Shown: in pieces, positions 1-10,103 of the stretch
Position numbering within the stretch: position 1 is the first letter of the stretch
Layout of the letters: every line of letters begins with the position of its first letter
Assembly: GCA_964514665.1 (NCBI GenBank)
Contig: CAZESH010000067.1
Span: forward strand, 1-16,215
Direction: 5' to 3'
Source of the DNA: CAZESH01 sp964514665
GTDB lineage: Bacteria > Bacillota > Bacilli > Paenibacillales > KCTC-25726
Length of the DNA: 16,215 nt
Notes under the pieces: generated by a model
What the model was told of the DNA's origin: nothing
The model's database searches: none
What the model saw: only the letters and a program-made list of their open reading frames with translations
Translations under genes and position numbers: made by a program

Positions 1-188
1 CTGTAGGTCGGCTTCTCCGACAGCTTGGGCGGATGGATCGTCGGCAGCACCTCCTCCTGCTGCTCCTTGGGCAGCAGTGAGCAGCCCGAAGCGGCGATGA
101 CTGCAAGCAGACTGGCAGACAGCAATGCGCCCCGCAGCCATGTGGGCTTATGTATTGATGAATTTTCCGTCAACCATTTCATAAACAT
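1..188 (-). CDS. Lipoprotein, probable efflux membrane-fusion/adaptor subunit (N-terminus only)
   Basis: The first 62 codons of a gene that runs off the left edge. The ATG at 188 is preceded by GGAGGT with an 8-nt spacer; a second in-frame ATG at 182 is less well placed. The product begins with a short basic stretch, a hydrophobic segment (about residues 20-33) and a lipobox ending in Ala-Ser-Gly-Cys36, so it should be exported, lipidated on Cys36 and anchored to the outer face of the membrane. A Gln/Glu/Pro-rich linker follows. The start lies 41 bp inside the preceding ABC ATPase gene, implying translational coupling. A lipoprotein directly after a MacB/LolD-type ATPase is usually the HlyD/MacA-like adaptor of a three-part efflux pump, with a permease further on. 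That assignment is inference from context, because the diagnostic biotinyl-lipoyl and hairpin regions lie outside the window. Confidence 0.65.
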   Translation of the reverse strand, partial: MFMKWLTENSSIHKPTWLRGALLSASLLAVIAASGCSLLPKEQQEEVLPTIHPPKLSEKPTY

Positions 189-942
189 GATCGGCTACCT
201 CCAAAATTGTGGGGTCGTGAGTGGTCATACAAATCGTTAATTGCTCGGACGTTATGATCTCGCGGAAAACGGCCATCACCTGCGCACCCATTTGCGAATC
301 CAGCTCTGCTGTCGGTTCATCCGCAAGCAGCAGCTTCGGTCGGTGGGCAATCGCTTTGGCAACGGCAACCCTTTGCTGCTCCCCGCCGGATAATTCAAAC
401 GGACGATGATGCATGCGATTGCCCAAGCCGACGAGTTCCAGACACTGTGCAACCCGATCCTTCCACTGCGATTTTTGAAGATCGGAGGACATGCGCAGAG
501 ACAGCTCCACGTTTTCCCAAGCCGATAAGAGCGGCATCAGGGCATACGATTGAAAAATAAAACCGATCTGCTTGCGCCGCGCTTCCGTTCGCTTGTCGTC
601 ATCCCAAGCATGGAAGGGATGATTCTCGAAAAAGATCTCGCCCTTCGTGGGCTGGTCCAATCCGCCGATTAAATTCAACAGCGTGGTTTTGCCTGATCCC
701 GATCTGCCTTTCAGCATCACCAGTTGGTTTTCGTAAAGCGTCAGATCGATGCCCTTAAGCACCTGCAGCGTTTGATGGCCAAGCTGAAATGAGCGCTCTA
801 CGCCGACGGCCTGTAAAATCGGCATGCGTGGACCGGATGCTTCCGCAGCGGCAAAAGCGTTCACATTCCCCTGTTTCCGCCCATTATCCGAGCCCTCCGG
901 GGAGCGTACCTTTGACAGATTGATTTTGTTCAGCCAACTCAA
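148..942 (-). CDS. ABC transporter ATP-binding protein, MacB/LolD type
   Basis: A complete ABC ATPase of 264 residues. Visible motifs in order: Walker A GRSGSGKTT (79-87), Q-loop Gln131 in IFQSYALM, signature LSGGEQQ (184-190), Walker B LLLADEP with catalytic Glu209, D-loop (A)ELD, and H-loop His242 in TTHD. The short Q-loop-to-signature spacing and the single domain fit the MacB/LolD/YknY family, which pairs with a FtsX-like permease and an adaptor protein in peptide, antibiotic or lipoprotein export. The start is TTG at 942, with AAGGGGGAG 8 nt upstream. An ATG at 825 would give a more typical length of about 225 residues but lacks a well-spaced ribosome binding site, so a non-conserved N-terminal extension of about 39 residues is likely real. 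The gene has its own upstream region after the pyrE terminator and overlaps the downstream lipoprotein gene by 41 bp. The substrate cannot be read from the sequence. Confidence 0.93.
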   Translation of the reverse strand: MSWLNKINLSKVRSPEGSDNGRKQGNVNAFAAAEASGPRMPILQAVGVERSFQLGHQTLQVLKGIDLTLYENQLVMLKGRSGSGKTTLLNLIGGLDQPTKGEIFFENHPFHAWDDDKRTEARRKQIGFIFQSYALMPLLSAWENVELSLRMSSDLQKSQWKDRVAQCLELVGLGNRMHHRPFELSGGEQQRVAVAKAIAHRPKLLLADEPTAELDSQMGAQVMAVFREIITSEQLTICMTTHDPTILEVADHVYEMVDGKFINT

Positions 943-1043
943 GTTCCCTGCTCCCCCTTTCTCCGATAATTTCTACGGTGGTTTTTATGTAAGCACTACT
1001 GAATAAACGCAATCTTCCATAAAAAAGTTACACATTTTGGCGA

Positions 1044-1076
1044 TTTTTTAATCTTTTTTTAATCATTTTTTAATCT
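1044..1076. repeat. Three tandem 11-bp repeats, candidate response-regulator operator
   Basis: Three contiguous 11-bp units on the plus strand: TTTTTTAATCT (1044-1054), TTTTTTAATCA (1055-1065) and TTTTTTAATCT (1066-1076). They differ only at the last base. Direct repeats phased at 11 bp, one helical turn, are the usual binding layout for OmpR/PhoB-family response regulators such as PhoP, WalR and SaeR. The array lies about 100-135 bp upstream of the ABC ATPase start. The repeat is seen directly; the operator role is inference. Plain AT-rich intergenic sequence is the main alternative, though the perfect phasing argues against chance. Confidence 0.6.
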
Positions 1077-1120
1077 TTTGCAAAATGCTAGATTCACCCT
1101 GCTGCCGCAACTATGGATTC

Positions 1121-1149
1121 ATTGTACATCAATCAATAAATGCTTTCAC
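1121..1149 (-). promoter_or_regulatory. Possible sigma-A promoter upstream of the ABC efflux cassette
   Basis: Read on the minus strand, GTGAAA (1149-1144) and TACAAT (1126-1121) are separated by 17 bp. The -10 is good and the -35 matches four of six consensus bases. Transcription would start near 1114, so the 11-bp repeats at 1044-1076 would fall downstream of the start, which would suit repression. An activated promoter between the repeats and the gene is equally possible, but I see no convincing -10 there. Confidence 0.35.
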
Positions 1150-1194
1150 TTCCATTTAGTGGTTTTAATAGTATCATAGATTTCACTTTCGGAC

Positions 1195-1226
1195 AAAGAA
1201 AAAACCTTCCGCGGGGGAAGGTTTTT
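1195..1226 (-). terminator. Intrinsic terminator of the pyr operon
   Basis: A perfect inverted repeat with arms at 1200-1210 and 1216-1226 (AAAAACCTTCC / GGAAGGTTTTT) and a 5-nt loop. On the minus strand it is followed by a U-rich tract (TTTTTTCTTT). It lies 13 bp after the pyrE stop, so it ends the pyr transcript and insulates the ABC cassette, which is transcribed in the same direction. The A-rich/T-rich flanks could also let it work on the plus strand, but no plus-strand gene is nearby. Confidence 0.92.
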
Positions 1227-1239
1227 CAAACATTTTATA

Positions 1240-1884
1240 TTAAACTTTTCCGTAGGTTTCAGGCGACTGCTTCCATGCTTGCAGTAGCTCGACGTCCTGC
1301 TCGCGGATTTTGCCCTGCTCCAAGGCGATTTCCAGCAGCGTGGAATAATTCGACAAGGAGTGAACCGGGATGTCCTTTTCGGCAAACGCTTGCTCGGCTT
1401 TGGCAAATTCGTAAGTAAAGATTGAAATTACGCCGATTGTGCTGCCGCCCGCCTCATTTACCGCTTCGGCCACCTTCAGCGAGCTGCCCCCGGTGGAGAT
1501 CAAATCCTCGATCACGACCGTTTTTTGGCCGGGGTTCAAAACGCCCTCGATCTGATTTTGCTTGCCGTGTCCTTTGGCTTTATCCCTTACGTAGATCATC
1601 GGAAGATCGAGCTTTTGCGCCACCCAAGCGGCGTGAGGAATTCCTCCTGTGGCGGCACCCGCGATCACCTCTACCTCGGGATACAAGGAACGAATGAGGG
1701 CAGCAAAGCCCTCGGCGATGCGATCGCGGATCTCCGTATAGGAGATGGTCAGGCGGTTGTCACAATAAATAGGCGACTTAAGGCCGGAAGACCAGGTGAA
1801 AGGCTCCTCAGGACTCAGCACGACGGCACCGATACTAAGCAGATCGGATGCGATGCTGCGGGAAATTTGTGATTCAACACTCAT
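1240..1884 (-). CDS. pyrE: Orotate phosphoribosyltransferase
   Basis: Cytosolic enzyme that joins orotate to PRPP to make OMP, the fifth step of pyrimidine synthesis. The product has 214 residues, normal for the bacterial family. Visible features are the orotate-contact segment KSPIYCDNR (36-44), the flexible catalytic loop RDKAKGHGKQNQIEG (100-114) and the PRPP-binding loop VVIEDLISTGGSS (123-135) with its paired Glu/Asp. The reading frame is open for another 64 codons upstream, inside pyrF, but the ATG at 1884 has GAGGAG upstream and matches the usual N-terminus. It overlaps the pyrF stop as ATGA, so translation is probably coupled. It is the last gene of the operon, and a strong terminator follows after 13 bp. 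Identification is secure. Confidence 0.97.
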   Translation of the reverse strand: MSVESQISRSIASDLLSIGAVVLSPEEPFTWSSGLKSPIYCDNRLTISYTEIRDRIAEGFAALIRSLYPEVEVIAGAATGGIPHAAWVAQKLDLPMIYVRDKAKGHGKQNQIEGVLNPGQKTVVIEDLISTGGSSLKVAEAVNEAGGSTIGVISIFTYEFAKAEQAFAEKDIPVHSLSNYSTLLEIALEQGKIREQDVELLQAWKQSPETYGKV

Positions 1885-2618
1885 GACGACAGCTCCTCTA
1901 CAATGGATTCTAAAGCGATTCTGGGGCTTTCGGCAGACGTGATCGGCCGTCCCACCACAATATAATCCGACCCGTTGGCAAAGGCCATCTTCGGCGTCAT
2001 TACCCTCGATTGATCGGATACAGCAGCTCCCTCGGGCCGGATTCCCGGCGTTACAGTCAGGAAAGCCTCTCCGCAAACTCGCTTGATCAGCGGCACCTCG
2101 AGCGCCGAAGCCACGACTCCGTCCAATCCGGAGCCTTTCGCAAGCTCGGCATAGTGGATTACGGCATCCTCGATCGAGCCGGAAATGCCGATCTCTTCAT
2201 TCAGCGTTCGCTTGTCCGTACTGGTCAGCTGCGTCACGCCGAGGATAATCGGACGCTTCAGCCCGATCCGGCGGGAAACGGCTTCTTCGACGCCTTCAAG
2301 CGCATACTCCATCATCCTGCTGCCGCCTGCGGCATGAACGTTGAACATATCCACGCCGAGACGGGTGATGCTTTCCGCAGCGCCCTTCACCGTATTCGGG
2401 ATGTCGTGCAGCTTGAGATCCAAAAATACCTTATGCCCGCTTTCCTTCAGCATGAAGATGAACTGCGGCCCCGCGGCGTAGAACAGCTGCATCCCCACCT
2501 TAAAATAACAGGGAAGGCCCTCAAGTTCCGTCAGCAGTGTTTTGGCTCCGGCCGGACTAGGGTAATCCAGCGCCACGATGATCCGTTCCAAGATTTTCGT
2601 CTTGCTTTGCGTATCCAA
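1881..2618 (-). CDS. pyrF: Orotidine 5'-phosphate decarboxylase
   Basis: Decarboxylates OMP to UMP, the last step of the de novo pathway. Read from TTG 2618 the product has 245 residues. The TIM-barrel signature residues are all visible: Asp18 in IVALD, Lys40, the catalytic array DLKLHD (Asp67, Lys69, Asp72), the TPGIRPEG phosphate-gripper strand (190-197) and VVGRPI with Arg224 near the end. The open frame reaches back to another TTG at 2666, but only the TTG at 2618 has a strong ribosome binding site (AAGGGGG, 8-nt spacer), and it gives the expected short leader before the first strand. No in-frame ATG exists near the start. It lies 53 bp after carB and overlaps pyrE by 4 bp (ATGA). Confidence 0.96.
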   Translation of the reverse strand: MDTQSKTKILERIIVALDYPSPAGAKTLLTELEGLPCYFKVGMQLFYAAGPQFIFMLKESGHKVFLDLKLHDIPNTVKGAAESITRLGVDMFNVHAAGGSRMMEYALEGVEEAVSRRIGLKRPIILGVTQLTSTDKRTLNEEIGISGSIEDAVIHYAELAKGSGLDGVVASALEVPLIKRVCGEAFLTVTPGIRPEGAAVSDQSRVMTPKMAFANGSDYIVVGRPITSAESPRIALESIVEELSS

Positions 2619-2626
2619 GATTCGAA

Positions 2627-2633
2627 CCCCCTT
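2627..2633 (-). promoter_or_regulatory. Ribosome binding site that fixes the pyrF TTG start
   Basis: AAGGGGG on the minus strand, 8 nt before TTG 2618. It is the only good Shine-Dalgarno match near the possible pyrF starts, so it decides between TTG 2618 and TTG 2666. Confidence 0.8.
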
Positions 2634-2671
2634 ATCATCTTCCTTCTTGCTTTCCTGAAGAATCAACTGTT

Positions 2672-5909
<3,238 letters not shown>

Positions 5910-5923
<14 letters not shown>

Positions 5924-7055
5924 GCTGCAATTCCCCTTTCTTCGCTTCGGCAAAAACCATTTGCTGCGGCTTTTGCGGATTTTCCGCGCGATGCTCGCGG
6001 ATCTTTTCCAGGAAGGCGTCGAACAAATAACCCGAATCGTAAGGACCGGGCGAGGCTTCCGGATGATACTGCACGGAGAATGCCGGCAGCGTGGAATGCT
6101 TCAAACCTTCGACCGTTCCGTCGTTATTATTGATATGTGTCACCTTGAGCGGCGTATTGGCAATCGAATCATCCTTGACGGTGTATCCATGGTTTTGCGA
6201 GGTAATGTAGCAGCGATTCGTTTCCAAATCCTTGACAGGATGGTTGCCGCCGCGATGTCCGAACTTGAGCTTCTCCGTATCGGCCCCGCAGGCCAAGGCG
6301 AACAGCTGATGGCCGAGGCAAATGCCGAAAATCGGATAAACGCCCAGCAGTTCCCGGATCGTTTCCACGGCATGGGGAACATCCTTCGGATTTCCCGGCC
6401 CGTTGGAGAGCAGAATGCCGTCCGGACGCAGTCTGCGAATCTGTTCTGCCGTCGCATCATGGGGGACGACCACCACGTCGCAGCCTCTTTTCGTCAAATC
6501 GCGGAGAATTCCGCTTTTCGATCCGAAATCAACCAGCACGACGCGTTCCTTCAAACCCGGGCTGCTGAATACGCTGCGGGTGGAAACCTTGGACACCTGA
6601 TCGTTCATCAGCGGTGTCGCGTTCATCAGCTCGCGCAGCTGTTGCACGCTTTTGCCCGAGGTGGAGATAATCGCCTTCATTGTTCCATGATGGCGGATTC
6701 TCCGCGTCAGCTGGCGGGTATCGATGCCGCTGATCCCGGGAATCCCGTATTCCTTCAAAAGCTGGTCCAGCGAAAACTGCGCACGCCAATTGCTGGGCGT
6801 CTCCTCGTACTCTCTCACGACAAAGCCGTGAATGAACGGACGGATCGATTCGAAATCGTCGCGGGTAATTCCGTAATTTCCGATCAACGGATAGGTCATC
6901 GTTACAATTTGTCCACAGTATGAAGGATCGGACAGCACTTCTTGGTATCCCGTGATGCCGGTATTGAACACGACCTCGCCCACCAAATCGCCGGTGCTGC
7001 CGAATGCTTTACCATTAAAAATCGTTCCATCCTCAAGCATTAATATTGCCTGCAA
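5910..7055 (-). CDS. carA: Carbamoyl phosphate synthetase small (glutaminase) subunit
   Basis: Hydrolyses glutamine and channels ammonia to CarB. The product has 381 residues in two parts: an N-terminal CarA-specific domain (about 1-170, with FNTGITGYQE and DPSYCGQIV) and a class I glutamine amidotransferase domain. The catalytic triad is visible: Cys246 in GICLGHQ, and His331 and Glu333 in QYHPEASPGP. Start choice matters. TTG 7064 sits directly against the Shine-Dalgarno, whereas TTG 7055 has AAGGAG with a 9-nt spacer and gives MQAILMLEDG, which aligns without gaps with the B. subtilis N-terminus as I remember it. An internal ATG at 7040 would cut the first strand. It lies 27 bp after pyrC and overlaps carB by 14 bp. 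Confidence 0.97.
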
Positions 7056-7064
7056 CTTCTCCAA

Positions 7065-7070
7065 CTCCTT
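7065..7070 (-). promoter_or_regulatory. Ribosome binding site that fixes the carA TTG start
   Basis: AAGGAG on the minus strand, 9 nt before TTG 7055 and immediately next to TTG 7064. The spacing favours 7055. Confidence 0.75.
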
Positions 7071-7082
7071 TTGCCGCTTTAT

Positions 7083-8369
7083 TTATTTTTCCGACCAGAC
7101 CACATTTCCCGCCACCATGGTGAGAACGGGCCATCCTTTCAGCTTCCATCCGGTAAACGGAGTATTCTTCCCTTTGGATACAAACGTTTCGGGAACCACC
7201 GCACGCTCTTCCTGCAGATCGACAATCGTCAAGTCCGCCGCCGCCCCTGGCTGCAAGCTGCCCCAAGCGAGACCGAACACGCGGGCCGGTTCGGCTGTCA
7301 TTTTCTCGAGCAAAAATCCCAGGCTCCATTTTCCAGTCTCCACAAATTTGCTATATAACAGCGGGAATGCCGTTTCGAAGCCGACGATGCCGAACGGGGC
7401 CAGCTCCATGCCCTTTTCTTTTTCCGCTGGCGAATGGGGCGCATGATCCGTTACGATAATATCCAAAGTGCCATCCTCCAGGCCTTCGATAACCGCCTCC
7501 ACATCTTTAGGCGAACGCAGCGGCGGATTCATTTTCCAATTGGCGTCAAGTCCGGGAATATCCTGGAAGGAGAGCAGCAGATGATGCGGGCATACTTCTG
7601 CAGTGACGCGAAGCCCAAGCTGCTTGGCATGGCGGATCAGCCTGACCGACTGCTCCGTGCTGACGTGGCAAACATGGTAATGTGCGCCTGTCGCTTCAGC
7701 CAGCAGAATGTCGCGGCCGACCTGAATCGCTTCCGATTCATTGGGGATGCCGATCAGACCGAATCTTTCGGCGAATTCCCCTTCACTTACCGAGCCGCCC
7801 TCAACCAGCGTATTGTCCTCGCAGTGGGCTACGATCGGCAGATCGACGGATCGGGCCAACGCCATCGCGTCTTTCATCATTTGCGAGCTCTGTACCCCGA
7901 CTCCATCATCGGTGAAGCCGATCGCTCCCGCGGCCTTCAGGGCGGCGAAATCAGTCAGTTCACGGCCAAGCTCGTTTTTGGTGATAGCGGCATACGGCAG
8001 CACTCGGGCTTTGTCCGCTTTCTTGGCTTTATCCAGCACCAGGCTGACAATTTCCGGCGTATCCGTTACCGGCCGGGTGTTCGGCATGCAGGCGATCGTG
8101 GTGAATCCGCCTTTAACCGCGGACAAGCTCCCGCTTTCAATCGTTTCTTTATGTTCAAATCCCGGTTCCCGCAAATGAACGTGCATATCGATAAACCCGG
8201 GAGAAACCAGCTTCCCTGCGGCGTCAATTACAGTGTGTCCGGACTGTTCGCTTTCAGTCAAGGAGTCCGCATGCTTGGCAATTTTGCCTTCTTCAATCAG
8301 CAGATGCTTGGTTTTCAAGCCTTTCATTTCGTGATCCCATATTGCGGCGTTTATAATCCATGTACCCAT
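7083..8369 (-). CDS. pyrC: Dihydroorotase (class I, zinc-dependent)
   Basis: Cyclises N-carbamoyl-aspartate to dihydroorotate, the third pathway step. The 428 residues match class I bacterial enzymes. The amidohydrolase metal ligands are in place: His63 and His65 in DMHVHLREPG, Asp155 in GFTDDGVG (a bridging Asp position rather than a carboxylated Lys), His182 in AHCED, His235 in CHVS and catalytic Asp308 in TDHAPH. The substrate-contact segment CMPNTRP (94-100) is also present. The ATG at 8369 has GGGGGGA 8 nt upstream. It sits 24 bp after pyrB and 27 bp before carA. With all ligands present it is an active enzyme, not the inactive PyrC-like partner found next to pyrB in some bacteria. Confidence 0.97.
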   Translation of the reverse strand: MGTWIINAAIWDHEMKGLKTKHLLIEEGKIAKHADSLTESEQSGHTVIDAAGKLVSPGFIDMHVHLREPGFEHKETIESGSLSAVKGGFTTIACMPNTRPVTDTPEIVSLVLDKAKKADKARVLPYAAITKNELGRELTDFAALKAAGAIGFTDDGVGVQSSQMMKDAMALARSVDLPIVAHCEDNTLVEGGSVSEGEFAERFGLIGIPNESEAIQVGRDILLAEATGAHYHVCHVSTEQSVRLIRHAKQLGLRVTAEVCPHHLLLSFQDIPGLDANWKMNPPLRSPKDVEAVIEGLEDGTLDIIVTDHAPHSPAEKEKGMELAPFGIVGFETAFPLLYSKFVETGKWSLGFLLEKMTAEPARVFGLAWGSLQPGAAADLTIVDLQEERAVVPETFVSKGKNTPFTGWKLKGWPVLTMVAGNVVWSEK

Positions 8370-8393
8370 TATTCAAGTCCCCCCATCTTTTTT

Positions 8394-9296
8394 TCAGGAA
8401 AGCGCCCTCTCCAGTACCGCCATGCGCACAGGCACACCGTTGGACATCTGCTGGAAGATTTTTGATCTTTCGTCTTCCACCAGCGCGTCGTCTATTTCCA
8501 CATTGCGGTTCACGGGAGCGGGATGCATGATGATGGCATGCTTCGGCATGCGCTCGGCGCGTTCCACCGTCAGGCCGTAGTGTTCCCTGTATTCCTCGGC
8601 GGTGCGAATCAGGCCGGATTCATGCCTTTCCAGTTGAATCCGCAGCATCATCATCACATCGGAATTCAGCGCCTCCTCGATCGGGACGTAACGTGCATAA
8701 TCGCCCAAATCCTCGGCCCGCATGTTGTCCGGCGCGCATAATTTGAGGTTCGCTCCGAGCTTGTGCAGCGCCCATACATTCGAACGGGCGACCCTGCTGT
8801 GCAGGATGTCGCCGACAATGGCCACCGTCAAGCCCCTGATTTCCCCGAAGTGCTGCTTCATTGTATAAAGATCAAGCAATGCCTGGGTGGGATGCTCGTT
8901 GTTTCCGTCGCCCGCGTTAATTAACGGAACGTCCAGCTTTTGCGAGAGCTCGGCAAGCAATCCGTTCGGCGTGAGACGGATCACCGCGGCGTCGATGCCG
9001 ATCGATTCCAAAGTGCGGATCGTATCATAGATCGACTCTCCCTTCTGCACACTGGACAGCGTCGCGGAGAAATTCAACACCTCGGCTCCCAGCCGCTTCT
9101 CCGCCACCTCGAAGGAAAACCTTGTGCGCGTGCTGTTCTCAAAAAACAGGTTGGCCACAAACTTGCCCTTGCAAAGCCCGGACATTTTCTCCTGTTCATG
9201 CCAATACTTCGCCCGCTCAAGAATGCCCGAGATCTCGCCGGCACTAAGATCCTTCAATCCAAGCAGCTGTTTGCTGTTCGTCATTTGCGCCTGCAT
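8394..9296 (-). CDS. pyrB: Aspartate transcarbamylase catalytic subunit
   Basis: Condenses carbamoyl phosphate with aspartate, the committed step. The product has 300 residues, the normal size of a catalytic chain. Motifs: carbamoyl-phosphate loop STRTR (55-59), the mobile loop with Lys85 in SSVQKGES, HPTQ (135-138) and HPAPVNR (258-264). No pyrI regulatory chain is present, as expected in Bacilli, where the enzyme is an unregulated trimer. The ATG at 9296 shares one base with the pyrR stop (TGATG); a second in-frame ATG at 9284 is possible but has no better ribosome binding site. The direct pyrR-pyrB overlap leaves no room for an intergenic attenuator such as B. subtilis has between pyrR and pyrP. 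Confidence 0.97.
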   Translation of the reverse strand: MQAQMTNSKQLLGLKDLSAGEISGILERAKYWHEQEKMSGLCKGKFVANLFFENSTRTRFSFEVAEKRLGAEVLNFSATLSSVQKGESIYDTIRTLESIGIDAAVIRLTPNGLLAELSQKLDVPLINAGDGNNEHPTQALLDLYTMKQHFGEIRGLTVAIVGDILHSRVARSNVWALHKLGANLKLCAPDNMRAEDLGDYARYVPIEEALNSDVMMMLRIQLERHESGLIRTAEEYREHYGLTVERAERMPKHAIIMHPAPVNRNVEIDDALVEDERSKIFQQMSNGVPVRMAVLERALS

Positions 9297-9844
9297 CAGT
9301 TATCCGCACCCCTCTGCTGTATAATGACAACCTGATCGTTGCCGTCCACTTCCTCGAATAGCACTTCTATTTTCTCCAGCTTGGAGGTCGGCACATTTTT
9401 GCCGATGTAATCCGGCCGGATCGGAAGTTCCCGATGACCGCGGTCAACGAGCACGGCAAGCTGGATCATTTCCGGTCGTCCCTGATCGATCAGTGCATCC
9501 ATCGCGGCACGGACCGTTCTCCCCGTATAAAGCACATCATCGAATAATATAACCTTTTTACTTTGAATATTGACCGATCCGCTGTGTTTTTCGGAAAGCA
9601 TCCCTTTATCGGCCACATCGTCGCGGTAAGGCGTAATGTCAAGCTCGCCGACGGAAACCTCTGTCTGCTCGATGGTCCGCATGATGGCGGCAATCCTTCT
9701 GGCCAGATAGATGCCGCGGGTACGTATTCCGATTAAAACCAGATTTTCCACACCCTTATTCTTCTCAATGATCTCGTGTGCAATCCGTGTCAAGACGCGG
9801 CGAATCGCGGTTGCATCCATAATCACATGGGCGGTTTGAGTCAT
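9296..9844 (-). CDS. pyrR: PyrR, pyr mRNA-binding attenuation protein / uracil phosphoribosyltransferase
   Basis: Senses uridine nucleotides and binds the pyr leader RNA so that the attenuator hairpin forms; most homologues also have weak uracil phosphoribosyltransferase activity. The product has 182 residues, against 181 in B. subtilis. It shows the basic N-terminal region AIRRVLTRIAHEI, GIRTRGIYLA, the PRPP loop VILFDDVLYTGRTVR with Asp102 and Asp103, and the conserved VDRGHRELPIRPDYIGKN. The ATG at 9844 has AAAGGAGG with a 6-nt spacer; the in-frame GTG at 9850 touches the Shine-Dalgarno and is rejected. It is the first gene of the operon and is itself under the attenuator, so it is autoregulated. 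Confidence 0.97.
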   Translation of the reverse strand: MTQTAHVIMDATAIRRVLTRIAHEIIEKNKGVENLVLIGIRTRGIYLARRIAAIMRTIEQTEVSVGELDITPYRDDVADKGMLSEKHSGSVNIQSKKVILFDDVLYTGRTVRAAMDALIDQGRPEMIQLAVLVDRGHRELPIRPDYIGKNVPTSKLEKIEVLFEEVDGNDQVVIIQQRGADN

Positions 9845-9872
9845 GAACACCCTCCTTTCCTGCTTTAGTCAC

Positions 9873-9900
9873 AAAAAAACTCCCTGCCTGCGGCAAGGAG
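9873..9900 (-). terminator. Attenuator (intrinsic terminator) in the pyr leader
   Basis: On the minus strand CTCCTTGCC (9900-9892), loop GCA and GGCAGGGAG (9888-9880) form a 9-bp stem with one G-U pair, followed by seven T. It lies 28 bp before the pyrR start. Its 5' arm contains CCTTGCC, complementary to GGCAAGG at 10017-10011 in the PyrR-binding element, so the terminator and an antiterminator exclude each other. It would form when PyrR with UMP or UTP holds the upstream hairpin. Confidence 0.93.
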
Positions 9901-9904
9901 CGAT

Positions 9905-9940
9905 TCATTCGTCTTCATCATGCGTTCGCGAAAAGGACAT
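9905..9940 (-). CDS. Possible leader peptide in the pyr attenuator (11 residues)
   Basis: ATG at 9940, preceded by AAGGGA with a spacer of about 6 nt, opens an 11-codon frame (MSFSRTHDEDE) that stops 4 nt before the attenuator stem. A ribosome translating it would cover the segment just upstream of the terminator. It is not a known part of PyrR attenuation as I understand it, and such a short frame can easily occur by chance. It is listed because start, spacing and stop position are all well placed. Confidence 0.25.
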   Translation of the reverse strand: MSFSRTHDEDE

Positions 9941-10010
9941 GGAGTTTCCCTTCTTCATATTGGCTTGCAGAAGAGTACTCCGGACGTCCCGTCACGGTCA
10001 GAAACGATTA

Positions 10011-10041
10011 CCTTGCCAGTCTCTCTGGACTGAATTAAAGG
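10011..10041 (-). promoter_or_regulatory. PyrR RNA-binding element (anti-antiterminator hairpin)
   Basis: On the minus strand, upper stem CAGTC/GACTG encloses hexaloop CAGAGA, matching the CNGNGA loop known for PyrR sites. Below an internal purine-containing bulge, a lower stem CCTT/AAGG closes it (10041-10038 with 10014-10011). The string AGTCCAGAGAG followed by GCAAGG closely resembles Bacillus pyr leaders. PyrR bound here blocks the antiterminator and so reduces expression of the whole operon when uridine nucleotides are plentiful. Confidence 0.93.
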
Positions 10042-10059
10042 CCTTATTCAATTACATGA

Positions 10060-10088
10060 ATTATGTCATATTCGACCTTATGTGTCAA
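10060..10088 (-). promoter_or_regulatory. Sigma-A promoter of the pyr operon
   Basis: TTGACA (10088-10083), a 17-bp spacer and CATAAT (10065-10060) on the minus strand; the -35 is perfect and the -10 matches five of six. Transcription should start near 10053, giving a leader of about 210 nt before pyrR. The -35 lies only 15 bp after the dapL stop codon. Confidence 0.92.
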
Positions 10089-10103
10089 CTAATTAATGAT
10101 CAA

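Noticed and set aside
7434..8465. Long plus-strand open frames opposite pyrC, carA and dapL
   Set aside because: The minus-strand proteins are complete, full-length enzymes with all active-site residues; the antisense frames have no family character.
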